In this document: positions 47,945 to 59,264 of the stretch, piece after piece
How positions within the stretch are numbered: position 1 is the first letter of the stretch
Layout of the letters: the number at the start of each line of letters is the position of its first letter
NCBI RefSeq assembly: GCF_051014685.1
Contig: NC_135055.1
Coordinates: 17,100,001 to 17,164,000 of the forward strand
Origin: Ptiloglossa arizonensis
Lineage: Eukaryota; Arthropoda; Insecta; Hymenoptera; Colletidae
DNA: 64,000 nucleotides
Direction of reading: 5' to 3'
Notes under the pieces: generated by a model
Seen by the model: the letters and a program-made list of their open reading frames with translations, nothing else
What the model was told of the DNA's origin: nothing
Database searches by the model: none
Made by a program: the position numbers and the translations under genes

Positions 47945-49570
47945 ATTCTACGAAGCTCTCACACTGATGGATATGTTCTCCACAGTCACGCGGAACTCGA
48001 GGTTCTAAAATCCGAAGCTATTTTAATCGCCACTGGAGAGTAGTCTTGGAAAGCTTCTTTTTTTTTTTTTTGAATGCAGACCATTTTTAGAAACAGTGGC
48101 TTTGGTTGGTTGTTCATTCGTCTCGAGAGGGAAGTTTTAACGATTTTGAGAAATATATTTTTGCATTCTTTCGAGTGCAAAATTATTCTTTTTAATCGAG
48201 AGATCACAGTCTCTTTAATCGACACTGGAGGAGTCTTGGAAAGTCGAAGTTTGTGGAAAGTTTCTTTTTTTTATTGTAGACCATTTTTAGAAACAGTGGC
48301 TTTAGTTGGTTGTTCATTCGTCTCGAGAGGGAAACTGGCGATTTTGAGAAATATATTTTTACATTCTTTCGAGTGAAAAATTATTCTTTTCAATCGAGAG
48401 ATCACAGTCTCTTTAATCGCCACTAGAGGAGTCTTGGAAAGTCGAAGTTTGTGGAAAGTTTCTTTTTTTTATTGTAAACCATTTTTAGAAACAGTGGCTT
48501 TAGTTGGTTGTTCATTCGTCTCGAGAGGGAAACTGGCGATTTTGAGAAATATATTTTTGCATTCTTTCGAGTGCAAAATTATTCTTTTTAATCGAGAGAT
48601 CACAGTCTCTTTAATCGACACTGGAGGAGTCTTGGAAAGTCGAAGTTTGTGGAAAGTTTCTTTTTTTTATTGTAAACCATTTTTAGAAACAGTGGCTTTA
48701 GTTGGTTGTTCATTCGTCTCGAGAGGGAAACTGGCGATTTTGAGAAATATATTTTTGCATTCTTTCGAGTGCAAAATTATTCTTTTTAATCGAGAGATCA
48801 CAGTCTCTTTAATCGCCACTGGAGGAGTCTTGGAAAGTCGAAGTTTGTGGAAAGTATCTTTTTTTTATTGTAAACCATTTTTAGAAACAGTGGCTTTAGT
48901 TGGTTGTTCATTCGTCTCGAGAGGGAAGTTTTAACGATTTTGAGAAATATATTTTTGCATTCTTTCGAGTGCAAAATTATTCTTTTTAATCGAGAGATCA
49001 CAGTCTCTTTAATCGACACTGGAGGAGTCTTGGAAAGTCGAAGTTTGTGGAAAGTTTCTTTTTTTTATTGTAGACCATTTTTAGAAACAGTGGCTTTAGT
49101 TGGTTGTTCATTCGTCTCGAGAGGGAAACTGGCGATTTTGAGAAATATATTTTTGCATTCTTTCGAGTGCAAAATTATTCTTTTTAATCGAGAGATCACA
49201 GTCTCTTTAATCGACACTGGAGGAGTCTTGGAAAGTCGAAGTTTGTGGAAAGTTTCTTTTTTTTATTGTAGACCATTCTTAGGCAAAGTGACTTTAGTTG
49301 GTTGTTTATTTGTCTCGAGAGGGAAGCTTTGGCGATTTTGAGAAATATATTTTTGCATTCTTTCGAAAATTACGAAGCCCTCACACCGATGGATATATTC
49401 CAGCCTCTTTAATCATAATTGAAGGAGTCTTGGAAAGTTTGTGGAAAGTTTCCTTTTTTAATTGTAGACCATTTTTAAGGAAAGTGACTTTAGCTCATTG
49501 TTTATTTGTCTCGAGAGGGAAGCTTCGATGATTGTACGAAATATCTTCTTTGCATTATTTCGAAAATTTT
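47945..49570 (+). repeat. 198-bp tandem array, about 7.5 copies
   Basis: 'gtcttgga' starts at 48043, 48233, 48431, 48629, 48827, 49027, 49225 and 49427, giving spacings of 190, 198, 198, 198, 200, 198 and 202. Central copies are nearly identical. The unit contains 'ttttagaaacagtggcttt', 'ttcattcgtctcgagaggga' and 'ttgagaaatatatttttg'. The outermost units differ: 'tacgaagc.ctcacac.gatggata' is found only at the left edge (about 47949) and the right edge (about 49369). Because 198 is a multiple of three, frames run through several copies, but they start at non-ATG codons and are not genes. Confidence 0.96.
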
Positions 49571-50210
49571 GAGAGTTTAAAGTTCGTGAAATTTTGTTTC
49601 AATGGTCGACCATCGCCTCGATTTAATCCTCGAGAGCTCGAGTTTCCTGATTACGATTGCAAATACTTTTTCCGGAAGAGTACCGAAATTTTCCACGTGA
49701 AGTGCGACGTTGTTCACCATTAATTAAGTAATCCGAATGTTTCTTATCGCGTCGCACGAGTCGTTGTCGTCAGACGTCGTGTTTTAATACTTGAGAATCC
49801 CCGCGTCTGGAATTAGCGAGTTTCGTCGAACTTGCGTATTCATGGAAATACTAACGACGCCGCCATTCAACGACCCCGTCGTCAAGAAGTCGTTATCGAC
49901 TCTCTGGGCAAGGTCACGTTTGCCTTCTCTCGAAAGTGAATCGTTACAATGCGGAAGCGTGATTTTATGCCGAAGCAAAGTTTTCTCCGCAGTTTCCGCC
50001 AATCTACTGCCAACAATGTCCGATAAACGTCGTTTCTCATTATCGTGGAATCGTAACACGTTACTCGTTCATTTTATAACACAAACAAGAGAAACAAACG
50101 GTACGATACGACTCCATCGATATCGATCTTACGTATTTCTCTAAAATTGTTCAAAAATTAGATTTTCGAAACGTTTACCAAGAAAGCTGTACAATCCTCC
50201 GAATCGACTC
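49571..50210. other. Non-coding sequence
   Basis: No gene supported. Confidence 0.35.
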
Positions 50211-50213
50211 GCA

Positions 50214-50470
50214 ACGATACAGATAATTTATTTAAACGCGATCTACCCGAGAAGAAGAAATTTCTAATTATTCGTCCGAACGAACTAATCATTATTGTAA
50301 ACTCTGACGGAGAAAAATGTACGAAGAATTTGATTTCTATATTCGATACACATAATTTATTTAAACACGATCTACCCGTGAAGAAGAAATTTCTAATTAT
50401 TCGTCCGAACGAACTAATCATTATTGTAAACTCTGACGGAGAAAAATGTACGAGAAGAATTTGATTTCTA
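50214..50470 (+). repeat. 129-bp tandem duplication, two near-identical copies
   Basis: 'aatttatttaaac' occurs at 50225 and 50354. The following approximately 105 bases, including 'gaagaagaaatttctaatta' and 'aactctgacggagaaaaatg', are almost unchanged between copies; visible differences are CGCG/CACG, CGAG/CGTG and a small indel. This is a recent duplication. Confidence 0.95.
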
Positions 50471-50850
50471 TATTCGATCGCACGTAATTTTCGATACTCG
50501 CATTACGTGGAAAAACGTGCTCGAATAATACGTATCGAATTTCCAATTAAAATTTCAGACTCCGCATGTTTAATACTGGTAGCCCAGTTTCCATTAAAAT
50601 TTTTTCTACGAGGGTCCTCGAACCTTCGATATTTTTAATTCCGCGCCGTTTGCACGGTAAATGTGTCCGTATTGTTTCTACGCGATTCATTCTTCACTGT
50701 ACTGGGTGAGTCGATAAGAATTGCTCTTCGAAATATCTCGATATTCATCGATTCGATGAGAAAAGAATTTCAACGTAATGCATCGCATTCGAGGATGCCC
50801 ATTGAATGACCAATATGCCTTTTTAATTTTGTGTGCCATATTCTCGTGGA
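50471..50850. other. Non-coding sequence
   Basis: No gene or repeat seen. Confidence 0.35.
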
Positions 50851-50852
50851 AA

Positions 50853-51146
50853 TCAAGGTGACCTTGAATTCTTTTCAAGTGACTTTTTCACAAAATTCAA
50901 AGTAAGTTCTTTCATTGGATGACTTTTGTAGAAATAAAGGTAATCCTGACTCTTGAGTTCTCTTTTAAGGTTACTTTCACATAGAAATCAAGGTGACCTT
51001 GAATTTTTCAGGCAACTTTCATGGAAATCCATATAACCTTGAGTTTCCTTTTCAGGTAACTTTAAGGTCAACCGAAGGTAACCTTGTCAATGCACTACGA
51101 TACAGTTCGAAATAGAATAATATTTAGAAATAAAATCTCAAGGTCA
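50853..51146. promoter_or_regulatory. Cluster of nuclear-receptor-type motifs in a decayed minisatellite
   Basis: TCAAGGTGACCTTGA occurs twice (50853-50867 and 50988-51002), and the monomer TCAAGGTCA occurs at 51138-51146. Each 15-mer contains TGACCTTGA, the reverse complement of TCAAGGTCA, which is the extended half-site bound by FTZ-F1/SF-1 and ERR-type receptors. Further half-matches (aaggtaatcctga, aaggttac, taaccttga, aaggtcaacc) lie between them as part of a degenerate 40-80-bp repeat. Motif identity is seen directly; binding is inference. Confidence 0.45.
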
Positions 51147-51925
51147 CCTAGAAATCCTTCAAAGTGCAACGCCCAAAAAATTGCAAAGACATTTCGTCTC
51201 GGACACGATGTACGCATTTCGTGCGAAACGTTTATCGATCTCGTCGATGGACACGGTACTGGTTACTTGTTGATGCTCGTTACATGATCGTCTCACCCTG
51301 TATAATCCGCAATATTTTTCACGCGCCGTTTCACGAGTCGTTCGGAGTATTTTCATCGCACCTATTCGAAGTGTAGGGTGAAATACTAACGACGTCCCGG
51401 TTTGGTAACGTCGTCACGTCGTCATTATCGACGCCTTCGGCGAGTCGGTGCCCCTGCCCCCCGCCTCCTCCTCCTCCTCCTCCTCCTCCTCGCGCGATCG
51501 AAGTTAAAACCCCGTTCGTACGAGAGACGCGAAATTTGGCTGGAATCCAAATGGGCGAGTGCCGCCCATCGGCGGACGCCTCCTTTCCGCGGCGAGCTCG
51601 CGCTCCGTAATTATTAAAAGTGGATTAATTGCGCGCTTCCCGAGGACTCGGTTCGTGGACTCCTCCCGTGTCCATTAGACGAATGGGAAACGATAAATAA
51701 AAAGAGGTGGGGTACAGGGAACCCGGACACGGAAATCTTCCGCTGTCCTTTTATCGGTTCACGGGGAAATTGGATTTCACGAATATTAATTCTGTCGGGT
51801 CGACTTGGGCTTATTTCACCGTGAACGACTACCTGAACGCTGGATAACAGAATAGTTGCTATTCGGTGGAATTGAACGAAATGTCGTGTTTTCGCAAACG
51901 AGATCATTTAACGTTTGTTACAGTG
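51147..51925. other. Non-coding sequence with CTC microsatellite
   Basis: No gene supported. CpG- and GC-rich at 51.39-51.65 kb. Confidence 0.4.
51464..51491 (+). repeat. (CCT)n microsatellite
   Basis: About nine uninterrupted CCT triplets within a C-rich stretch. Confidence 0.95.
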
Positions 51926-51929
51926 ACGA

Positions 51930-52610
51930 GGAGTTTGGACATTTTTCGGTTGGCTCGTGGAAAGTAGTTTTTGCGAAGTAACATTTATCGAGTACTTGGT
52001 TATTACACGGTTGAAGTAACGTTCGTTTGAATGTAAGTTTTGTTGCAGTAACGATTAGTTGGATATTTTCGTGGAAAGTAATTTTTGTGAAGTAACATTT
52101 ATCGAGTACTTGGCTATTACACAGTGGAAGTAACGTTCGTTTGAATGTAAGTTTTGTTGCAGTAACGTAGTTGGACATTTTTCGGTTGGCTCGTGGAAAG
52201 TAGTTTTTCTGAAGTAACATTTATCGAGTACTTGGTTATTAGACGGTAGAAGTAACGTTCGTTTGAATGTAAGTTTTGTTGCAGTAAGGATTACTTGGAT
52301 ATTTTCGTGGAAAGTAGTTTTTGCGAAGTAACATTTATCGAGTACTTGGTTATTAGACGGTAGAAATAACGTTCGTTTGAATGTAAGTTTTGTTACAGTA
52401 ACGATTAGTTGGATATTTTTCGGTTGGCTCGTGGAAAGTAGTTTTTCTGAAGTAACATTTATGGAGTACTTGGTTATTAGACGGTGGAAGTAACGTTCGT
52501 TTGAATGTAAGTTTTGTTGCAGTAACGATTAGTTGGATATTTTCGTGGAAAGTAATTTTTGTGAAGTAACATTTATCGAGTACTTGGTTATTACACCGAT
52601 AATTTTACGT
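51930..52610 (+). repeat. Alternating 114/123-bp tandem array, six copies
   Basis: 'aacatttatcgagtacttgg' starts at 51980, 52094, 52216, 52330, 52454 and 52568, giving spacings of 114, 122, 114, 124 and 114. Longer units carry 'tttttcggttggctcgtgg' where the shorter ones have 'tattttcgtgg'. Strict alternation makes a 236-238-bp dimer the real unit. The array is bounded by non-repeat sequence near 52600. Confidence 0.95.
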
Positions 52611-53070
52611 CGTGTAAATTTAAGAAAAGAGTAGTGGGGATAATGTTCGTTTAAATGCTACCTAATTGGTATATTATCTCGGTACGTTTGCAACATTTCA
52701 GTTTCTAATAATTATCGTATTATATACTTATTCTTATTTTCCACTTTCTTTTCCTTTTCTCTTGGCTTTTCTTCGTTCTTTTACTGCACTCTTATATTGC
52801 TTTCAAGGTTAGGTTAATAACAGGATACGGGTTGTAGCGCGGCTTTGTACCAAACGTATATTTAATTTTACTTTCTTCATTCCGCGCTATATTATTATTT
52901 TTCTCCTTTGTAATGTATACAATCTTGGTCCACTACGGGCGTATTATTATTATGAAACAGCTTACTACGGTACACCAGAATGTGAAATTAATTTCACGTT
53001 GTTCATTTTTTCAGCGCGGGTTTGTTGCATTAATTTAATTGGAAATAAAAAGGAGACAATTCTTAATCTT
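52611..53070. other. Non-coding sequence
   Basis: No gene supported. Contains an 'aggttaggtta' word near 52806, too short to interpret. Confidence 0.35.
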
Positions 53071-53074
53071 TTAT

Positions 53075-53560
53075 TCGTTACAATGCTTTGAGTGCACTTG
53101 GTAAAACATAGTCTCACTTTGATAAAGAATACAGATAGAGATGAATTCCTTACCCTAAATGGACAGAGTCCAACTTTCCAGGCCTGTTACCTTAATTTAC
53201 AACACAAACAGCGTGTTACGATACACCAAGTCGTGCACAGAACTAAAAATATAAAAATGATTACAAAGCTACTAATGCACTCGATGCAGAAGCGTTTTAC
53301 TTTGATAAATAACATCTATAGAAATCGACTCCTATCCCTGAGTGGACGGAGTCCAACATTCCAGAAAATTATTTCCTAATAGAAATATCTTGTTACGATA
53401 CACCAGGTCGTACATGAAAAGAAAAATGTAACAATCGTTACAAAGCTTCTAATGCACTTGATGCAGAAGCGTCTTACTTTAATAAGTAACACCAAGGTGG
53501 TGTTTCCACTCCTGTTCCTAAGTGGGCAGAGTCCAGCAGGGGCAGCATTGTGCAATGCTT
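53075..53560 (+). repeat. Three-copy repeat, about 177-183 bp
   Basis: A 'gtgcact' or 'atgcact' phrase at 53092, 53275 and 53452 is followed each time by an 'actttgataaa.aa' phrase, then 'cct.a.t.gacagagtccaac', 'gttacgatacaccaagtcgt' and 'ttacaaagct.ctaatgcact'. The order is fully kept, with moderate divergence. Confidence 0.88.
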
Positions 53561-53940
53561 AAACAACTGGTTCTCGAGGGACTCGTCCAGTGAAAGGATC
53601 GCTTTAACGTAGCGATTCGCCCGAAAGCTTCGCCACATTGTAGCTAAACATCTCCTCGGTGAAAGGCAATAAACGCGAACGCGCGAGTACCCACGGTTGC
53701 TTCTTCTTCCATCGTCGCGTACGAATCGATCCCATACGCCGCTGGCTAGACGATAATTCGGAGCTGCGCGGAGAAAGCGGGCTCATATTTCTTCACCACG
53801 TCGGGCGAAACGCGATAATAAGTGGGATAATAAGTCTGTAACCATTATTCTTCCTTCGACGATGGGTTAAGGTCCTGGTAATCCACCAAGTATAAATAAC
53901 CTTTGAAGAAGGTTCATGTTTCACTGGTTGACCCAAAGTT
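53561..53940. other. Non-coding sequence
   Basis: No gene supported. Confidence 0.35.
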
Positions 53941-53944
53941 TACG

Positions 53945-54285
53945 TATAATAAATTGGATACACGACCTCCTTGTTGCAATATTTAACTTGGTTAACATTT
54001 AGAGGTGGACACTTGATTTCTTCGGTAGATGTCATTTCGAGCAGAGTCTACCATATTCGATAAAAATTAATTTTAATAAATTAGATATACGATCTTCTTG
54101 TGGCAATATTTAACGTGGTTAACATTTAGAGGTGGACACTTGATTTCTTCGGTAGATGTCATTTCGAGCAGAGTCTACCATATTCGATGAAAATTAATTT
54201 TAATAAATTAGATATACGATCTTCTTGTTGCAATATTTAACTTGGTTAACATTTAGAAGTGGAAACTTGATTTCTTTTGTATGTA
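53945..54285 (+). repeat. 127-bp tandem repeat, about 2.6 copies
   Basis: 'agaggtggacacttgatttc' starts at 54001 and 54128; a diverged third, 'agaagtggaaacttgatttc', starts at 54255. The intervening 'cggtagatgtcatttcgagc' and 'agagtctaccatattcgat' are nearly identical between the first two. Confidence 0.94.
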
Positions 54286-55485
54286 TTAAAAAGTAGAAAA
54301 TTATTTTTAACACAGCAGGGGTCCTTGGAACATTAGTACATCGATGTAACTCAATTTGTTTACTTTTCAGATTAAAATAACTCGTGAAATTATATATATA
54401 TAATTCCCAAATAAAAATTTTCTATCCTATTCCAGGTTACAATAATAATCTACAACACCTTGCGTCTCATCTAACATCTATTTTGTAATTATATTAAATA
54501 ACTATTACAGATGAGATCTAGCAACCCATTATCTCTCTCATTAAGTTCTAATTTCCTTCCAACAGTCAGAAATACTGAAAAATTTGCATCATCGATTCAA
54601 TTACCAATTAATTCTCGACCCCAAAAAACAAAACTCTTTCCCCCGACATTACACAAAATTCCAAATAACGATCTTCTCTCCGAGTGCTCCCGTAATTTCT
54701 ATTTCACTTTTACTCTTCGAATCACTCCTCCTCGCCCTCCCTCCGTGGCCCAGAAATCCTCCCGAACATTAATTCGCGCAGACGCGTTCGAGTTTCCCCG
54801 GAAAACACGCGAGTCCGCCAGCAGAGCCGATTCTTCTCGAAACGAGCCCATCGACGTCAAATGTTTATGGGACAGGCCCGTCCCATAATCGTCGCGCGTA
54901 AACACTCCAGGTCGAATAAATATCGGTCCCCTTGTCAGAGTTTCCACGGAGTTGGCTGCAGTCTAATTGCATCGCCGCGTTGGAGTAACTTTTACCCATC
55001 GGGATCGTCCCGTGCACGATCGAAACGGTGTCTTCGATCGCGAAAAAGGAACGATCCGAAATCAAGATGGAGGGAGGAGGGAGGGAGGGAGGCCGCGCCC
55101 GTACACGCGAAACGAGTGTGTATTCCCTGGGTGAAAGTTCCCGAGAAGAAAAAGCGATCGTAATTTATCCAACGAGATGCAGCGACGACGCGGGAATGTC
55201 GAGCGCACGGTCCGTTTCCTGTTTGCGATCGAACGCTCCTCACCGATCGGGAGGAAAGTGAAACTCGCGCCGATTTGGACGACGACGTACGATGCGTCCT
55301 GTTTCGTAATTCGAGAGGATCGGAGCGGATTCCAATCGTTAACGAACTTCGCCCGTCAACTTTTCGCCGAGCCAGATTCCGGGAAAATCGAGCACGGAAA
55401 CATCCACGAGGAAATGCAACGGACGTTCCCGCGAGATCTAATCGATGAAGACTACGTTCAGCTGGGGGGAGGATTCGTTCTTGGG
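54286..55485. other. Non-coding, CpG-richer to the right
   Basis: No gene supported. A run of GGGA repeats occurs near 55070-55090. Frames of 60-126 codons overlap on both strands. Confidence 0.4.
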
Positions 55486-55489
55486 GGGA

Positions 55490-56060
55490 GTTGTTTCGTG
55501 CCGAGTTTAGTGTTTGGGATTTTTTCTCGGCGGTACGGAAGGTGTAGGATGTTTTAAAGTAGGTGATTTTACTGTGTAGGTGGTACGAGCTGAGAATAAT
55601 TCAATGTTTGATGTTTTAAAGGTTCTTTGGGAGAGAGGGTGTGTTTTTGCGCGGAGTCAACCATTTTGGATTTTTTCAACGGGGTACGGAAGGTATAGAA
55701 TGTTTTAAAGTAGGTGATTTTAGTGTGTAAGTGATACGAGTGGAGAATAATTCAATGTTTGATGTTTTAAAGATTCTTTAGAGGAGAGGATGCGTTTTTG
55801 TGCTGAATCGATCATTTTGGATTTTTTCTTTGGATTTTTTTAGACTACAGAGTGTATAGGGTATTTTAAAGCAAATGATTTTGATATGTAAGTGATATGG
55901 GGTGAGAATAATTTAATACTTGATGTTCTGAAGGTTAATTAGACAAGGGGCTGGTTTTTTACGTTAAGATAATTATTTGGGATTTTTTGATGGGAGTTCG
56001 GAAGGTATATGTTATTACAAAAGCAGTAATTTTGCAATCTGTAAGAAAATCCGATAGTTG
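55490..56060 (+). repeat. Diverging repeat, about 151-161 bp, three to four copies
   Basis: 'ggattttttc' is followed by 'ggtacggaaggtatag..tgttttaaagtaggtgatttta'. The 'aggtgatttt' phrase starts at 55561 and 55712, with a weaker 'aaatgatttt' at 55873. A final trace ('gcagtaattttgcaatctgtaag') lies near 56024. Divergence rises steadily from left to right. Confidence 0.8.
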
Positions 56061-56454
56061 ACTTTCAAACAGAGAGTGGATATTCCTCGTGTCTTCGTGG
56101 TATTACCTTGATTTCGACATATCCACATACGCGTGTAACGAAATTATGCAATGATTACTTTCACAATGTAGATCATAGTTATTCAATCACAAATACCTAT
56201 TTGAGCACAATTTACATCGAATAAAGTCCATTCCAAGTATTCTGCTCCTCCAGCAAATATGACGTAACCTGCACTAATATAAATATCGTGATATAATTGA
56301 TCCTCTATTGCATAATACGATCGATTGGGAATCTTAATAAAAAGTTCTACATCCTAATAGGCACACTCAATATCCCCTTAGTTCAATATTATTACTTAGT
56401 GGAAATATTGATCGTTCAAACAACTCCTCGAACCGGATGAAACGAAATTTATAG
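56061..56454. other. AT-rich non-coding sequence
   Basis: No gene or clear repeat. Confidence 0.35.
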
Positions 56455-57262
56455 AATAGTTATAACAGAAATCTCGATTAAGTAATTTCTTTCTCGACGA
56501 ATGAAGTATAATAAAATTCATAGTAGATTGGAACAGAAATCTAGATCAAATAATTTGTTTCTCAACGAATAAAATACGATCAAATTCAAAGGGGACTAAA
56601 GTAGAAATCTCGATTGAATAAATTCTCAAAAATATTAAACAAAACTACCCACGATATAAACGAATATATGTACAATTAATCTCCCCCGGTTAACAGTTTA
56701 TCCTCGTGCTTAGAACAGAAATCTAGATCAAATAATTTCTTTCTCGACGAATAAAATACAATCAAATTCAAAGGGGACTAAAGTATAAATCTCGATTGAA
56801 TAAATTCTCAAAAATAAAAAAGAAACCACCCACGATATAAACGAATATACGTACAATTAATCTTCCCCGGTTAACAAGTTATCCTCGTGCTTAGAACAGA
56901 AATCTAGATCAAATAATTTCTTTCTCGACGAATAAAATACAATCAAATTCAAAGGGGACTAAAGCAGAAATCTCCATTAAATGAATTCTCAAAAAAAAAA
57001 AAAAAAGAAAAACAAAACCACCCACGATATAAACGAATATACGTACAATTAATCTCCCCCGGTTAACAGTTTTTCCTCGTGCTTAGAACAGAAATCTAGA
57101 TCAAATAATTTCTTTCTCGACGAATAAAATACAATCAAATTCAAAGGGGACTAAAGTAGAAATCTCGATTGAATAAATTCTCAAAAATAAAAAAGAAATC
57201 ACCCACGATATAAACGAATATACGTACAATTAATCTTCCCCGGTTAACAGGTTACCCTCGTG
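56455..57262 (+). repeat. 182-bp tandem array, four copies plus a partial
   Basis: 'gaaatctagatcaaataatt' starts at 56536, 56718, 56899 and 57091; 'cggttaaca' starts at 56688, 56868, 57060 and 57241. The unit also holds 'tttctcgacgaataaaata', 'caaattcaaaggggactaaa' and 'ccacgatataaacgaatata'. The third unit is 192 bp because of an A-run expansion near 56990-57010. A degraded half-unit precedes the first copy. Confidence 0.95.
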
Positions 57263-57309
57263 CAGAATACGTGGAGAATCGACGGGGGGTCGAAGCCGAG
57301 GGTAAGCCG

Positions 57310-57324
57310 CCCCCCCCCCCCCCC
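57310..57324 (+). repeat. C15 homopolymer
   Basis: Fifteen consecutive C residues close to the end of the 182-bp array. The opposite strand is a G run able to form quadruplex structures. Length may be unreliable in sequencing. Confidence 0.9.
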
Positions 57325-57900
57325 GGTGGATGTAGGACGATAGAACACGCGTAATCTCGCTGCAAACGCTCCGGGGGCCTGGAATCATCCTTTGGGTCGT
57401 AGAGGAAGAGGGTATTGTGTACGAAACAATCGACGAAGCTGCTTATCGAGATTCGCTCGCTTTCTCGCGGTCGATCGAGCCGATCCGAAGGAAAGGGGAA
57501 GAGAAAGTAGCGGGAGCAGAATGTCGAGCGCGAAAACGGGCATAGAAAAGAAATATCGTGAGGACGAGGTACGGGAGATGGGCCCAGACAGTTCTAACTC
57601 GATGCCAGTGGATGGTAATCGGCGCACGGGGGATTATGCAACGCGAGGTGAGCGGTATTCCACGGAAACCTTTTTTCGAAGCGGATACCTTCACCCGCGG
57701 GGCGGAGCAATCGCGCGCACGTGATTCGAAAGTCTTCGACGTCTTCCTGATAACCGATTTTTCTTTCTTGCGAAAATGCGGGGAAAAGAAGAACCGACCG
57801 CGGTGCCAGTTCTCCGAGCTGAACGTTTCAATTCTTAAACGGAATAGGGGGAACGTGTCGGAGCTGAACCAGGGTGGGGCGTTATTTGAGAGAATATATT
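57325..57900. other. CpG-rich non-coding sequence
   Basis: No gene supported, although plus frames stay open for 110-135 codons here. Confidence 0.35.
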
Positions 57901-57904
57901 TTCA

Positions 57905-58135
57905 CGTGTCGAAAGAAACGGTTTTTTTCTTTCGGAGAAAAGTTTTTTTCACGAGTAGAAGCTGAGTGAGGAACGGTTTATTTTTTGGAGAAAATTTTTG
58001 TTAATGCGTAGAAGCTGAGTGAGGAACGGTTTATTTTTTGGAGAAAATTTTTGTTAATGTGTAGAAGCTGAGTAAGGAACGGTTTATTTTTTGGAGAAAA
58101 TATTTATTCACGTGTCGAAGCTGAGCAGAGGAAGG
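57905..58135 (+). repeat. 53-bp tandem repeat, about four copies
   Basis: 'gaagctgag' starts at 57958, 58011, 58064 and 58117, exactly 53 bp apart. The unit continues 'gaggaacggtttattttttg' and 'gagaaaatttttgttaatg'. Confidence 0.95.
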
Positions 58136-59228
58136 TGCATTTTTTTTTTAAGGAAGTAGACTCTTTTATTTTTTTTTTTTTGTGTAGATAGTTAACTGTT
58201 TGAGATATAATGGGTTTAGAAATGTGTTTTTAATAGAGTATAGTGAGATATTTTTGAATTGACAAAATTAAAAGGAATCAGAACAAGGTGTACAGTAAGG
58301 TTCTTAATATCTCTCGTAATTAAATATCTAATTAATCTATTATTGGTACTTGTCATTTCGTATCGTTTTACGTATTTAACAACCATGACTTGAATGATTA
58401 ACTGCGAAACGTATTAGGATTCTCTTCTCTGTTTCACAAATCTTAATTTGTTCGGTAACAACTGTAATAGAAAGTGTATTCCTCTCCAATGCCATGTTTG
58501 TTCTGCGAGAAGTGCACCACAGCTTGGAAAAAGTGTTCCGCGTGCCTGAATTATAGTTTCAAGTGTAGAATTGTTTTCACACCGAGGTGATCCTTTCGTA
58601 ATTCGTTCTAAAAACAATGCAAGGTATAGTTTCGTAAACGGTACGAAAAAAGCACTCCGAAAATGAATAGATACTTGTCCTTTAGTTTTTCGGAATAATA
58701 AGGACCAAAGTGAACGAAATACAATATTATCCAACGCGTCGTGATGGGACAAAATATTTGAAGATAATCTCGTCGAGATCGGAAAATTTAGTAAAATTTC
58801 TAACTGTGTGCGCAAACTCGAACGATAGTTTAACCCATCGAAAGTGAGTTTGCGCAAGTGATCGGGATCCAACGACGAAACGTGAAACGCGCGAGACCGG
58901 AATGACCAGAACTCGCTGGGAACCGGAAGCAGTCGCAGATTTCACGCGGTATCCGCGCACGCGCCGCCATCGTTCACGATTGAAATTTAATTAAACGACA
59001 GATAGCGTCCTGCTAGCGTTAATCGAAGCCCCGCTTGATTAATCTCAATTAAAACGCGCTCGACTATCACCGGGCAGTCGTCGAGCACTTAAAATCGAAA
59101 TTATTTCGATATCGCTCATTTTTTGGTTAATTTGCAACGAAACGTAGCGAAACACCCGAATTTTCGAAATTAAAAAGAGTAACATAATTTGAAATTAATA
59201 CCTTCGTTCTCTACGTTCATTTAGTACA

Positions 59229-59264
<36 letters not shown>

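Noticed and set aside
47571..48008. 145-codon open frame as a gene
   Set aside because: Starts at GTG, lacks an internal ATG until near the end, and runs into the 198-bp repeat.
48434..49341. Repetitive protein encoded by the 198-bp array
   Set aside because: The frame starts at a non-ATG codon and persists only because 198 is divisible by three; it breaks where spacing is 190, 200 or 202.
52800..52815. Telomere-like TTAGG words
   Set aside because: Only two repeats of AGGTT; far below an interstitial telomere tract.
58450..58580. Cys-rich peptide (C-H-V-C-S-A-R) resembling the C-terminal zinc-binding region of piggyBac-type transposases
   Set aside because: Only a few residues match, a stop follows within about 20 codons, and no upstream transposase-like sequence was found.
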